Positions 45,701 to 58,700 of a stretch of 64,000 nt of DNA are shown here, piece after piece. Position 1 is the stretch's first letter. Each line of letters begins with the position of its first letter. The translations under genes and the position numbers were made by a program. The notes under the pieces were generated by a model, which did not search any database, had not been told where the DNA came from, and saw nothing but the letters and a program-made list of their open reading frames with translations. This DNA is from Bradysia coprophila (taxonomy: Eukaryota; Arthropoda; Insecta; Diptera; Sciaridae): positions 223,126 to 287,125 of the forward strand of contig NW_023503606.1 of assembly GCF_014529535.1 (NCBI RefSeq), in the 5' to 3' direction.

Positions 45701-48700
45701 CTACGACAATTTCTTTGCCTTTTGATAGAGTGTGTCGACCACTTTGCCCATACTGTGAATAGTTTCCAGTGCAGTTTCATAAGTCTTATCTACGGGAGTC
45801 TCTTCGAACACGATTAAAACACCTTCGCCCTGATCCAAAATGCCGCTGAACTTCTTATCTAAAATCATTTGAGACAATTTCTTTTCCACCTGGATCATCG
45901 GCAATTTAATTGATTGCGCAATGTGTGACACCTGGAAGGTAACAGAAAATCACAAAATGGTGAAAATGTCATCCACAAAACGACCAACAAAACTCACTTG
46001 AACGCGGGAATATGGTTCAATGATGCGGCATAAATTTTGCTCCAACATCGTGTCGTACAAGGTGCCCAAATGAGCCTTCACAATGACGTCCTCTTCCAAT
46101 TCCTTACGATACTCCTTCAATGCCTGTTGAAAGTCGGCCAGCGAACGTTTATGCGAAGCTTGAGCAACTGCTTTCATGGCATCAATGTCCCGGCCGGAGT
46201 AAGTAATAGCCTACAGTTTTCAACGACACATCAATTACCATTTGCCCGCTCCAATTCAACCATTTGCCTCTTACCAATTTTCCGCTAACAATTTGATTAA
46301 CATCATCGGCCAGACCGAGCATAATTTTGCACAACAACATGTACTTTAGTGCGGTCAATGCTTTGCCACTTTCGACGCTATCGTATCCCTCAAAGGCTTC
46401 GTAGAAGTAGGAGTAGGCGGTTTTGAAGTCTTTTTCGTCGGCGGCATGTAGAATTCCAGATTGTAAGTCCAATGCACCCTGCATCTTTGGAGCACAGTAA
46501 ATGCCATTTGCGGTGGTACGAGCGGAAGTCAATGCAGCACGAGCCTATAGGTGTGGACAGATTGAACGAATATAAGTTACTGATTTACTGAACGAAATGG
46601 TTTAGGGCTGCAGTTCGATTGCATCATTTAACCTAGCTATAGCACTTAGGACCGAACAGTTGGAATCATGAATAGTGGAGGGTTGCATCTGTTCATCGGC
46701 TTTGTTTGACTTTCCTAACTCAACGATTGAAAATCTACTATTTATGAACACCGTGGTCTGGAAACATTTTTGACAATTCGCTTCTTTCTTCTTGAAGATC
46801 CTCAAGCGTCGAAATCGATCTGAAGCGAATCAACAATCAGGAATTTCTTACGTTTTCACTACCCATGCATGTTTGGTGTCGTCAAAGGCCAGTAGCAATC
46901 AGGGAAAACAGTTTTTTGGTCTTTCTGCAGCTTTTCGGTTGCAGAGGGACCAGGGCCTACTTTTTAGAAACTTTTAGAGAAAATCGAGAAAATCAAGAAA
47001 CTTTGAGAAATTCAAGAAACTTCGAGAAATTCAAGAAACTTCGAGAAATATTTCTTGAATTTCTCAAAGTTTCTTGATTTTCTCGAATTAGAGAAATTTC
47101 AAGAAATTCCAGAAAATTCAAGAAATTCAAGAAACTTCAAGAAATTCAAGAAATTTCAAGAAACTAATTTCTCGAGTTTCTTGAAGTTTCTCGAATTTCT
47201 CGAATTCGAGAAATTTTAAGAAATTCGAGAAAATTAGAGAAATTCAAGAAATTAGTTTCCAAAAAGTAGGCCCTGAGAGGGACCGTTACAAGTTCGCTGA
47301 AGTAGCCAAATATTTTCCCTATTTTCTTCTGCTCATATGAAGGAGAATTTTAGACCCAATCCGACTCTATCTGCCCCGAAAGTACTCGCAATTACCTTTC
47401 TAACGACACCCCGCATAACTACGCAGCCTTCATGTACCTGGAAAGAACTCCGTAAGAAAATTGCATGTTTTCGGTCCTTGATGCCACTAGACACACTAAG
47501 AACGAGGATTTTTTTTTTTTGACAATAGCTTTGGCTTCTAGGGACCAAAACCTCTCAGAGCATACATAAAAAGGTCCGCTGGAAATGTCGTCAGATTTCG
47601 GTAGGTACATTTTCAAAAGAATCCCTCACGGTATCTCTACAGTCGACTTCATATGTGTATCCGAATGTACTTGGAACTCATCAGGATATCAGGGTCTTTG
47701 ACTTTGATTGTAAGTCTTAATTACGTCTTAAATCGTGTCTACAAGCAGCACTATCTTTCCTTTGGTCTCCATTCCTCATTATATACATCAACAAAACCAT
47801 TTACACGTATTACAATGAAGTAAAGTAAATTGGAGAGAAACAAATTCCAATTCTTATCGACGACAGTATTGCCGATAGACTTTTATCTCGTCTGGTAATG
47901 TGAATCTTAATCAAAACTTGTTTTCGATTCGAGACTGGAACTCAGATTTGAAAAGTTGAGTTGGTCGAATGCATGACATGAATCCGCAGTTTCTATTGCT
48001 TTGCGAAGCGGTGCATAAAACAGCTCAAAGTCTTGGGATATCGACTTAAACTTAAGGTCGAAAGCACACGAGCAATTTTGCGTTGATGGGATCGACAATC
48101 ATGATGCGTTTTCTATTGTTTAGCCTGTGGTGAATATCGAATTAAAGTGGAAAACGCTGCATAATTGTCGATCCCGACGAAAAATTGCTAGTGTGCTTTC
48201 CGCCTAACTAAACTCAAGTTTTTACGTGCTTATTGTTCCGCACTTGTATTGGTCCCACATCGTTTTCTATACTTTCATCAAGAGAAACGTTAAGAGAGTA
48301 GTTGAATGGAAGAAATGTAAAGAGAGACACTGCTGTTATGTGATGGAATGAATGTGGACCGAAAAAAGGATGGAATCAAACAAAACCCACGAAAAGTAAA
48401 GGTTTATTTTGATCTGATTTTACTGACATTTACCGAAAACTTGCCGGTAATATGTTTTGGTAAATTTCTGTAAATTCAGTAAACGTTCGATGATAAATCG
48501 CTAACCTTCAGTATGATATTAAGTAAGTCGATTTCACAATATTAGGCCACCAATAATGGTCACTAAATCTTTAAGGCTTGATTTCCAATTACCAGTACTC
48601 CGTGTGAGAGGCAAAATTGAGTTTTTTCAATTTTTGCTTTGTTTACTTGACAGCTCGCTCTCTTACGGCTATCACACGGAATACTTTTTGTTGTTTTGAA

Positions 48701-50106
48701 ACCTTACTTAAACATTGGTCAAAGTTTTAGCCTGTAACGAACATCTGTTATCAACAATAACAACAACAACAACAACGAAATGACGCAATGAGCTCTGGTT
48801 TATTGTTGCGTTGTTATAACTCATGAGGCAAAAAGATTTTGATTCAAAACATTATGCCGCTACGTCGAACACAAAAAGGCGGAGTGACAGATTTAATGAC
48901 AATATCGTCGACAATAAAAGGTTAATTTCATCACACAACCATTCGATATTATACCCGTCATAATATGCATCGTAACAACGCACTTAAATCGATTGAATTT
49001 CGATGGCTCAAATTTGCATAATCAATTCAGAGAGTAATTGTCAGACGCATTTAAATCGTTTCGTATTGGGAAGAGAATTTCGTTTAAAAATCCCAAATGT
49101 TCTTGATGACTAAGCGCAAAGCGTCATCCGAATGGTTTGTTTGTCACAGAAAAACAAAATTTTTATTTCTCAATTTGCAGAATTTTGTTCGAAGCTCAAA
49201 AGAGACCGAACACAGTGACATTGTTGATGTCATTGGAAATATGTGTATGAATCGAGGTCGATTACATTCGTTAGAGTAATACACCAATAATCATGATGTC
49301 ACATCGAACATTTGCAACAAAGAAACATTTGAGAGATGAACATCGACAGATACGTTCTTTGTTGCGAGAGTGTACCAATGGGTTAAGATATGGATCAAAA
49401 GTCAACTCATAACCTAACACTTTTAGAACATTATGACAAAGCCATATCCAATGTCCTTGTTCGTTTCTTTTCTATTTTTGTTATAATTGAATCACAGGTC
49501 GCACACTCACGTAAAACGTATGAAGGAAATTTGTTTTTGTTTTTAGTTTTCACTCACCTTTGGCAAATTGCTTAGAGCGTGATAAGTTTTACTTTCCAAT
49601 AGCTGCACATCCACCAACAACATTTTGTCGTCCAATTTCTTTAGCTCCTTCAACAAAGTCGATCCTAATTGCAAAGCATCCGTATACATGCCAGTGTCGA
49701 AAAATAGAGCCACCAAACGTGCCTCCAACGACTGCCGCAAAAATGTTCGTTTTTCCTGTTTCGCCCATTCTATACACTCTTTACACAGTTGCACTTCAAT
49801 GCCAGTGCCAGCCTCCAAATCCAAAAACAAATCGACTAGCGATCGCACAAGTTTTGCAGCCTTTGCTTTGCTGATTAAACTCAAAAACGGACGCGTAACT
49901 TTGATCAAATCGGCCAGCTCCTTTGCCTTTCCCTCTTGTTTGTAGAGTTCGCCCAGCTGAAGAATGCCTTGTTCTTTGATGCGAATCAAGTCGTCATTGT
50001 CGGCCACTTCTTGTTCGTTTACTATTTTATTTAGCAGCGAAATTCCTTCTTGAGGATTCACTAATGACTTTGCTTGGGCTGTTTCAAATAGTGTAGCACC
50101 AGCCAT
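45701..50106 (-). CDS. Rpn6: 26S proteasome non-ATPase regulatory subunit 11 (lid subunit Rpn6)
   Basis: Four exons (50106-49558, 46544-46275, 46210-45998, 45931-45701), all phase 0 with GT/AG borders, giving 420 residues, the usual length. Rpn6 is a clamp of the proteasome regulatory particle, tying the lid to the ATPase ring and the 20S core. The N-terminal two-thirds forms TPR-like helical pairs ([11 protein letters not shown]..., [45 protein letters not shown]). The C-terminus is a PCI/winged-helix domain ([57 protein letters not shown]). Start [11 protein letters not shown] is typical. The first intron is 3 kb and loaded with repeats; the others are 64 and 66 bp. No damage seen. Confidence 0.95.
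46951..47275. mobile_element. hAT-like non-autonomous element with palindromic GAAATTC core
   Basis: 325-bp element with inverted ends CAGGGCCTACTTTTTAGAAA / TTTCCAAAAAGTAGGCCCTG and a perfect 8-bp target duplication AGAGGGAC (46943-46950 and 47276-47283). The interior is an irregular array of 10-12 bp units (AGAAACTTCGAGAAATTCA) in both orientations. Confidence 0.85.
48056..48207. mobile_element. Inverted-repeat element (MITE-like)
   Basis: Arms of about 55 bp: GGTCGAAAGCACACGAGCAA ... GGGATCGACAAT and the complement ATTGTCGATCCC ... AATTGCTAGTGTGCTTTC. The 40-bp centre is unpaired. No target duplication resolved. Confidence 0.65.
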
Positions 50107-52392
50107 GATGATATTGCAAGAAATAAATGAGAAATTTTAAATTTTTTGCTCAGAAAAATATCTGTGATTCCGTTCTGTCACACGTTTCTAAAACAATATA
50201 CGCCATGTCATGGTATTGCCAGCAGAACTATGCAATTTATGATGTGAAGTTGCTCACACATTGTCTGAATAGTACGTTTTGGTCAGTTAAAATGGAAATT
50301 GTACTAAAATCTTCAAACTGGGCAACCGCGTTTTTCGAATAATTTTGCTGAAAATCTTCAGTTCTGAAACAACAGATGTTTAGACACTGTAGTGTCACCC
50401 AACTATAAGTACATAAGAAGTGTGGAAGGAAGAATACTCTCTATCGGCTTAAGCTGCTTAATATGCACACGCAAAGAAAAATAAATTAAGTAACGAAGGC
50501 ACCTGGCACCCAGACTAGAACGGTTCAGGGATGGATGCCATTTAATATTTAGGTAACCGTTCTTCAACCCACAAATACAATCCATTTAATATTAGATTTA
50601 AACATATTAGTTTGTTACGTCTCGACTATTAAACGAGTCAATGCATGCGTGGCATCATGCGTGTCATGTAGAAAAAGGATTTATGGAATGTACGAAATCT
50701 CTGACAATATACATATGCTGCGGTGGACTTTGTGGTTTGGCAATATGTGGAATCTAAGGAAAGGGAAACAGAGTTTCTAAGCTAATTTCGGTTTAAGGAA
50801 ACCTCGGTTGGCCTGGCTTACAAAAAATAGAGCGTTGATATTAGTAATTTTATGACAAAAGTTCTAGAAATGTAATAGACTTTTACGAAAATCTATTATA
50901 TTTGAGCTTTAGTTTCCAACACTATGTGACAAGTGGGTTGGCCTGTAGAGACGCCACATATTTTTCATAGTACTTCATTCTCTGCGGCTTATTTTCATGT
51001 GAACCAACTTAACATTTGTCATTACAGAACAGTCACCATATGAAGTTGGTTGTGAAGACTCTATTACATTTCTTCTTAGTTTCACATAAACATCCTATTG
51101 TACACCAGGACTAAAAATTAAGGTTTCCTATCACAGTGTGTAGTGTAGAAGCACTCGCAATTGTCGGATTATTTTTACTTTCCTTTCAAAAAGACTTACG
51201 CACGCATTTTCTGACCTTAGTATTTCTTTGTGCTACCGAGAATTGAAATACGACGGATTTCCATATCGATAACTAGATTGAAAAGTCGAAAATTTCAACA
51301 CCAGTTTTATGGGATATTGCAACACTCAAAGCAGTGTTGTTATGGATTTTGTATGAGTTATTACAGCATTCGTTTTAGAAAATGCAAAGCGATGAGATCG
51401 ATCAAATTTGAAAAGTGATTGTTTACAATGAAAATTATGATTTTTTGGGCATTTGTCTACTTCAATTCTCGGTTGGCACAAAGCATGATGTGTTACACGT
51501 ATCGAAATATTGATTTTTTCAGTACACGACCCAATTTTCCTTACGGAAAACTTGGGTCTAGTGCTGCAAAAATCAACATTACAATACTTGTAACACAACA
51601 TACTATTACACACTTGTCACGAAGAAGTCGAGGCTTGACGAGACTGATAGTGACAAGTGTGCACTCTATTTTATTACATAAGCGAAAACGAGACAACAAC
51701 ATAGAACTGAAGTGTAATTTTTGAATTATTCTTCTATTTAAGTAATTTTGACATCCGAATTTATTTTTCAATTCATCTGTTCATCGAATGATTAACTCAA
51801 CTTTATAAAATTAACTTTTTTCGAAGATACTTTTCCCTATGTCGCTCTGAGAGACTTACTCAAATCTTTCACAGCCCTTACCAAATTTTATATTTTCCAG
51901 ACAGAAAATTTTCTAATAAGACCGCGGAGCCACTCTGGAAGTACCAAATGGAAAACAAAAAACACCTTTTGTGGTCATATGGGTTAAAAAGTTGAGATCT
52001 GCTGATGATAGGGGTGCACCTATAAGTGAAACACCTGAACTACATTTGACACAAGCGACACAAGTGTTTAGACCACGGTAGTGACACTGCCTAACAAAAG
52101 AAATGGTGGAAATGGTTGTGAATCAGCGCCATGGGTTTCTCGTAGTGAATGTCTGTATTATTTTGGTTTTGACAACTCCGGTCACTTACTGTCATTTTTT
52201 ATATTTGTTTTTGTTTACTACTTTTAAGTGTTCAAAATTCTTATAATGACCTTATTTACATAAAATGTTACAATTATACAATTGTTTTGGCTACCAAAAC
52301 CAAGAACAAAACAAATTTGTAAGGATGGGAGGAATCACTGCACTTTTATTTCCCAGAATCTTCAAAAAATACCTTTCGTTTTTATCATTCAG
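50107..52392. other. Spacer upstream of Rpn6
   Basis: Starts with the presumed Rpn6 promoter/5' UTR. No supported gene. It holds repeat E copy 2 (51229-51606) and a short inverted repeat CACACTTGTCAC / GTGACAAGTGTG (about 51609-51661). A first exon for the downstream gene may lie near 52260-52320, but I could not find one with the required phase. Confidence 0.45.
51229..51606. repeat. Interspersed repeat E, copy 2
   Basis: Same order of landmarks as 39170-39498 (TACCGAGAATTGAAATACGA, GCAGTGTTGTTATGG, TTCAATTCTCGGTTGGCACA, AGCATGATGTGTTACACGTA, ATCAACATTACAATACTTGT), with about 50 bp extra near 51515-51565. Confidence 0.65.
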
Positions 52393-53549
52393 GCCATGGC
52401 AATTACGAAGGTGTTGGTAAAGAGAGTTTTGACGGTCTTGACCAAGCATGGACACACTTGGCGGCTAGACTTAACGACATAGGGCTTCCAGAACATTCTC
52501 AGAACGGTGACAAAAGTGTTCGATCCATAAGTACAGAAAGAAGAAGAAAACGTCCGATCCAGAAAAGCGCGCAAGTTTTTTTCTATCAATTTTGTTCGTT
52601 TCAATAGTTTTGGATTAATCACAACAAATTGTTAGGTGCAGCTGCACAATCCAAAGATATTCATGGAGGAGTCCTCCAATGGAGGACAAGTCAGTGTTTC
52701 AGGTATAATTACATTTTGCTTCTATCAGTTGCACTAGCTTTTTTCTGGCTGGACGAATTCGTTAGATACAACTCAGGCATCTGAAGAAAGTGATAATTTA
52801 CGTCGAAACGTTTTGATCTTGCTGGGTCAAATGTCACAAAAAGAAGACTTGATAATTGCGAATCAGGAAAACATTTTGGATTAGCTAGGTTACAATAGTT
52901 ACGATCAAGAACGATTCAACCGAAGGTTTCAAAATCGATACGGTGAGAACTTACCATGGAATGTCATTAAAATCGGAAACTGAAAATTCTCAACAACAGA
53001 GAAAAACAGCAAATTGCTGCATCTGGACCGCCACCACGTCCGCCGAAAGAAATGTGGCCTACAGCTCCAGCTTCAGGCAATCATCATCATTTCGGGAACA
53101 GATTCTAGCCTCTTCACAATGTTCCATGCAAAGGATATTCTGCTTTCTGCAAGACCCAGAGTGGTAAGGAAGCAAACTGCACTGTCCCATACAGAGTAAT
53201 CGACAATCCTGCCAAATTGCCTGCCACACGTGTTGTGAGAGTTTTCGTCTGGGGACCAGCTAGGCAATTTAAAGGATGGCCACGGAATGGTAGTCGGGTT
53301 AAAATATTTTCGAAAAGTAAGTCCATAACGATGGAACAAGTTTCGAAGGCTTCGTGATTTATAATTTTCCTCTTTACTTTTCAAGTTGTGCATTTTACTT
53401 GCGAGGAAATGGAGGAAATTAAATTGGATACGAATGTTGCACACTGGTCTGTAAACGTATTGAATTTATCACGGACTGAACGACATTTGGATCGAGCAGT
53501 GTTAATTACATTTTCGCAAAGCCTGGACATTGCAAAAAGTAAAAACTAA
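52393..53549 (+). pseudogene. Multi-exon gene with two in-frame UAG codons; possible Myb/SANT-like protein
   Basis: Five exons can be chained with GT/AG borders and matching phases: 52393-52574, 52636-52702, 52766-52942, 53002-53316, 53386-53549 (TAA). The acceptor at 53001 is unusual (CAACAACAGAG). The chain encodes about 290 residues but meets UAG at 52882-52884 and again at 53106-53108, both followed by C; the frame stays protein-like after each. The first exon reads DGLDQAWTHLAARLNDIGLP and then a basic stretch RRRKRP, which resembles Myb/SANT-like DNA-binding domains (weak). Later parts ([57 protein letters not shown]) are unrecognised. An internal Met at 52663 could start a shorter product. 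The 5' start is not found. It could be a recent pseudogene, a readthrough gene or an allele with errors. Confidence 0.5.
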
Positions 53550-53734
53550 CTTCGATTCTGATTTTATCAATACATTGTATACATTCAATCGCCCAATTTT
53601 AGATAGTTTGTTTAGATAGTTGAAGTGAATATAATTAGAGAACTATATTTGTACAGTCTTTTTCATTAAGAATTACTACTACTAAAAATTCTACAAGATC
53701 TACAATGATACATTTTGCTGATAAAATTAAGCAT

Positions 53735-54094
53735 TTATTTCATTTGATACACAGTATTGAAATGTCGATTATCCATTGCCTGAAGACAGATAGGGCACTT
53801 ATTATTTATTGATAATGTGCGCAATAGACACTGACGGCAAAATAAATGCCCACAAACGGTTGCCACTGGATCTGAGAATTTCGTTTCCAAACAAATCGGA
53901 CACCCATTCCCCATGTATATGTACTGCAACTCAGCTATCGATTGAGCCCGTCCACAAGGACATTTTTTGCACTTCAGTATGTGGGGCCATATGCAGTTTT
54001 TACAGAAAACGTGTCCACAAACCGTTAGCTCCATTCTGCAGGCCGTTTGGCCACATATTGTGCACTTTTTGACTCCAGATTCTGATGAATTCAT
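53735..54094 (-). CDS. Small tandem-RING zinc-finger protein (putative E3 ubiquitin ligase)
   Basis: Intronless ORF. I prefer the ATG at 54094 (AAAAATGAATTC, product begins MNSSESGVKK, 119 residues) over the upstream one at 54127, which would add a hydrophobic leader. It has two RING-like zinc sites. The first is CTIC...CGHVFCKNC...CKKCPC. The second is a canonical C3HC4 RING: CPICLETKFSDPVATVCGHLFCRQC...CPICLQ. RING proteins transfer ubiquitin from E2 enzymes; here nothing but the two fingers is present, so substrate or partner is unknown. Tandem RINGs this close together are uncommon outside RBR proteins, and there is no IBR signature. It is convergent with the preceding gene (185 bp between stops). 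It might be a TE-captured or fast-evolving gene. Confidence 0.75.
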   Translation of the reverse strand: MNSSESGVKKCTICGQTACRMELTVCGHVFCKNCIWPHILKCKKCPCGRAQSIAELQYIYMGNGCPICLETKFSDPVATVCGHLFCRQCLLRTLSINNKCPICLQAMDNRHFNTVYQMK

Positions 54095-55797
54095 TTTTAA
54101 GATTACAATAAAATGAAATAAGATCAATGGAATTTATGAACATTTGAATTTCAAAGCACCCTGAGATAGAAAAAATCATACACCAGAAAGACATGAAACT
54201 AGTAGTGAACGCCAAGCATGAAATTCAAAATCTTTATTTTTATCTATTTATTTATTTATTAGAGTTAGAAAACTTAATTCTAAATTCAAGTAACCAACAT
54301 CTCATATCCTCAAACATGCCAATAATAACCGGAACTAAATAAAATTACCATTTGATTCTTAAAATTTATTTGTAAGGAGTGGGAAAAAATACTGCTCACA
54401 AGACGAAGCCAGTAAAAACGATCTTTTCAAAAACATTTTCCATATAACGAAATTCATTCACCCTGTTTCTTCGTTGCTAAAATGCATACTGCATCGCGTC
54501 TTTGAATTGCAATTGTTGATAATTTCTGCAACAAATAGTCCGTGGAACGTGATTCACCACTCGTACAGAAGTAAATTTTAGCTTAGAAACTATCGTCAAT
54601 TCTTTAATTAATAATCTATATCTTCATAAAAATCAATAATCTACTATTAACGTATTCATTTTCTATTAACAACAATAGATTGTAGATTCGCTGTGTGTAA
54701 GACTATGTGTAATATAAATAAAATTATACATAAAAATTTGTAAGAGGGAACGTTTGTACAGGAGTGTCTGTAATGGGGAACAATACGTATATGATTTTTA
54801 TAGAAACAGTATTTGTAAATATTATATTTGACTTAGTGTAATCCACGGTATAATCAGTATTTTCTGCTGACACACAAACTTGGTATCCTTTTTGCTAAAA
54901 ATTTTTCAAACCCTCTTGATTTTGTTAATCACTGCACTCTTTCTCGAACTTGGCCGTAAAAGGTGATGTTAACGCTGTAATAATATGTTTGCTGTCCGAG
55001 TAGATGTAAATTTCTTTTTCTTTGGCTCTCTCGGCAATCTTCACTGGGTACTTGAAGCACAGCAAATGTTTTCACTTAAAAAAAAAAAACTGCTGTTCGA
55101 AGTGAAACCAACAATTCTGCTATGCCCGATTCTGAAATTTGATGCACACAGTTCGTTTTTTGGCAGAAGAAAAGAGTAGAAGGAGAAGTGCTAGACAGGC
55201 AGCATATATAACAGCGTTTGCATGACTGTTGTAGCCGTAGTTTTCATGACGATTGTGGCGCAAATGCACACAAGCCTCTGTAAATTCAAATCACTTTCTT
55301 ATAACCTGTATCGATCGATTCTAAATCTGGGGACCACACACTTACATTCATTTACATTAAACTGAGTGCCTAAGGTGCCGAACGTGCCAAAATATCACCC
55401 AGAATGGTCAATTTGGCATTGCAAAAGCATTACAGAATCTGATATTACAATCTAAAAACAAGTAGCCTTAGTTCGCTGCGTTCGTTAAATTCTTGAGGAA
55501 TGGTTACATTTGAAGAAAATTTACTTTCTGCAACTTTGCGAAGTTCTCTGCGTTTTTGTCTCTCTAGGCTTCTTCTGAGTTACTTGTATTATTCGTCTGA
55601 AAGGTCTCACCGAAATTAAATCGAGAAAATGTAAGTATCCTTAACTTCTTCGCAACTATTTGGCGGTACGACCGTTAAAATTTGTGTATTCCGTGTAATC
55701 TGAGGACGAGCGGAGGAAACAAATTTTAGCTGGCAGACGAATACATCTAGCTAATTACAATGTTCTGACCTGGTTGTAAAAATGTGTTATTATATAG
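54095..55797. other. Spacer between the RING gene and the P-type transposase gene
   Basis: AT-rich, with a short TTTA/TTAT repeat at about 54240-54260. No gene supported. The 5' terminus of the P-type element, if present, should lie here; I could not identify a terminal inverted repeat by eye. Confidence 0.4.
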
Positions 55798-58700
55798 ATG
55801 GTTTTGCGGTGCTACATGCCAGGGTGTACGAACAGGGGGAGATTCGGTTTCCACAAGTTTCCCAAAAACTACGAAATGTGTATGAAATGGCAGAATGTAT
55901 CGAAGAGACGCAATTTAGATTCAAAAAAATTGGCGAATTCTCATTACCGCTTATGCGAAAAACATTTCAAGAATGAGGACTACCTCAAAGGCTATAACAT
56001 TAACAGACGACTGAAGAAAAGCGCAGTTCCTACTCTTCTTGTACCAGAAGAATGCTCTGTCTACGAAGAGCATAGTTACATTAAGTTGTCAATTGCTCAG
56101 CAACAGGTAATAAATTATCCATACGTCCGTGCGATCTTAACATTAGACTTACCTATTTATTCGTTTCGTTATTTTCTAAAATTTATCTTTTGACTTTAAG
56201 TCCCCTCCTGGACTTTTAAGGTAATTGAGGTGGTGGACTTGGTCCACCACATTCCCAGTTCTAGAACTTCAAGTTTTCTAATTCACTTTTGAAATCGTAA
56301 ATTTTTATTTTATTTGAGAGGTACTTCGTACGGGCTTTCGTAACTGCGCTATGTGCAATTTTAAAGATGAACACTTTCAGTAAAATTGCACATGCCGCAC
56401 TTGGGCTACGTGTGCAATAATGTTAACTCTGCAATAGGGTTATGGAAGCATCATGATCAGAGACGCACTAAATAGGTTTCCGGGTCGCACGGAACTAACG
56501 TCGCAGCGTGTGCTACGTCTCCACTTGTTTCTTTAAATTTTGATAAATGACAAAAAAAATTATCGTTTCAAGGAACAGATCAATCTACAATTAGAAAACG
56601 AAGATCAAGAAATGATATTTGAACCATCGACTAATTCGCATTCACAACAATCTTCGTCATCTACAAATGGCCATCAATCTTTGTCAACTACAAATGACCA
56701 GCAATCTTCGCCAGCTGCAAATGATCACCAATCTTTGCCCGCTGCAAAAGATCAACAGTCTTTGCCCGCTGCAAATGATCAACCATCTTCGCCGAAGATC
56801 AAGCGAAAGAAGGTAACAAAATTTTATTGTTGTATGATCAGATCATCAAATACATTACTTTGTTATAGGAAGTGAATGTGCATCGTCAGCTTCGGTATAA
56901 CAAGGCCAGAATTCAAGTTCTACAAAACAAATTGAAAGATACGAAAAACCTGACAAACGACAAAGTTATTAGGTACCTTTCGACAAAATTCACTAAGGAA
57001 CAAATGACGTTCTTCACCATGCAACTAAGGAATTCTGGCCGTAAAAATCATGGTCAAAGCTATACAAAAGAAGAGAAGTGTATGCTGTTGGCCGCATATA
57101 AACACGGTCCGAAGTGTTACAGATTTCTCTCGCAATTGTTCTCGCTGCCTAGCAAAAGAACGTTAAATCGTCATTCGGCACTTTTGCAGCTAAAAACAGG
57201 CCTGAATCCGAAGTTATTTGAATTTTTAAAACTGAAGGCGACGCAGATGGACGATTTGGACAAATATTGTACAATAGGGTGGGACGAAATGGCCGTAACA
57301 ACACATTTAAATCTTTGCGATGCAAATGATGCCATGGATGGCTTTGTGGATTTAGGGAATGTTCCAATTCCAGAGTTTGCAACACACGCTCTCGTATTCA
57401 TGATAAGAGGAGTGACATTGGCGTACAAACAACCAGTTGCTTATTTTTTCACCGCTAACCTGAGCGCTATACAATTGTCTGAATTGATTGAACTGGTTAC
57501 TTCCAAGGTTCTCAACGCAGGTATGATATTCATGATTTTTATATACTCTTTTCTTTCGTTTTTACTCTTTTGAATCATTGAATTCAATTTACTTCCGAAA
57601 CGACTTTTGTCTCATAAAATATAAGGCTGTGTTTGAATATGATTATTAAATCTTTTTAAAAATCTAACGTATCACGCCTCATCAGTACATAATATTATAA
57701 TATTATAATCTACAATCGAACGAAAATAGCCTACCGGCGATGTTAATAATCTACCGGCGATTGATTATAATCTACCGGCGAACGAAAATAACCTACCGGC
57801 GATGTTAATAATCTACCGGCGATTGATTATAATCTACCGGCGAACGAAAATAGCCTACAGGCGAACTTAATAATCTACCCGCGATTGATTATAATCTACC
57901 GGCGAACGAAAATAACCTACCGGCGATCTTAATAATCTATCGGCGATTGATTATAATCTACCGGCGAACGAAAATAACCTATCAGCGATCTTAATAATCT
58001 ACCGGCGATTGATTATAATCTACCGGCGAACGAAAATAGCCTACCGGCGAACTTAATAATCTACCCGCGATTGATTATAATCTACCGGCGAACGAAAATA
58101 GCCTACCGGCGAACTTAATAATCAACCAGCGATTGATTATAATCTACCGGCGAACGAAAATAACCTATCGGCGATCTTATTAATCTACCGGCGATTGATT
58201 ATAATCTACCGGCGATTGATTATAATCTACCGGCGAACAAAAATAGCCTACCGGCGATCTTAATAATCTATCGGCGATTGATTATAATCTACCGGCGAAC
58301 GAAAATAGCCTACCGGCGATCTTAATAATCTATCGGCGATTGATTATAATCTACCGGCGAACGAAAATAGCCTACCGGCGATCTTAATAATCTATCGGCG
58401 ATTGATTATAATCTACCGGCGAACGAAAATAGCCTACCGGCGAACTTAATAATCTATCGGCGATTGATTATAATCTACAGGCGAACGAAAATAGCCTACC
58501 GGCGAACTTAATAATCTACCAGCGATTGATTATAATCTACCGGCGAACGAAAATAGCCTACCGTCGATCTTAATAATCTATCGGCGATTGATTATAATCT
58601 ACAGGCGAACAAAAATAGCCTACCGGCGATCTTAATAATCTATCGGCGATTGATTATAATCTACCGGCGAACGAAAATAGCCTACCGGCGATGTTAATAA

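Larger units (their letters stand above)
46545..49557 (-). other. 3 kb first intron of Rpn6
   Basis: No coding sequence supported. It contains an hAT-like element full of GAAATTC repeats (46951-47275), an arm related to the 30.8-31.1 kb inverted repeat (47380-47450), an inverted-repeat element (48056-48207), an (AAC)n run (about 48750-48776), and otherwise AT-rich sequence. Confidence 0.5.

Noticed and set aside
53014..53199. 61-codon ORF beginning MLHLDRHH in the hidden gene
   Set aside because: It is an overlapping frame of the exon at 53002-53316; the other frame continues past 53108 into a spliced, protein-like chain and is preferred.
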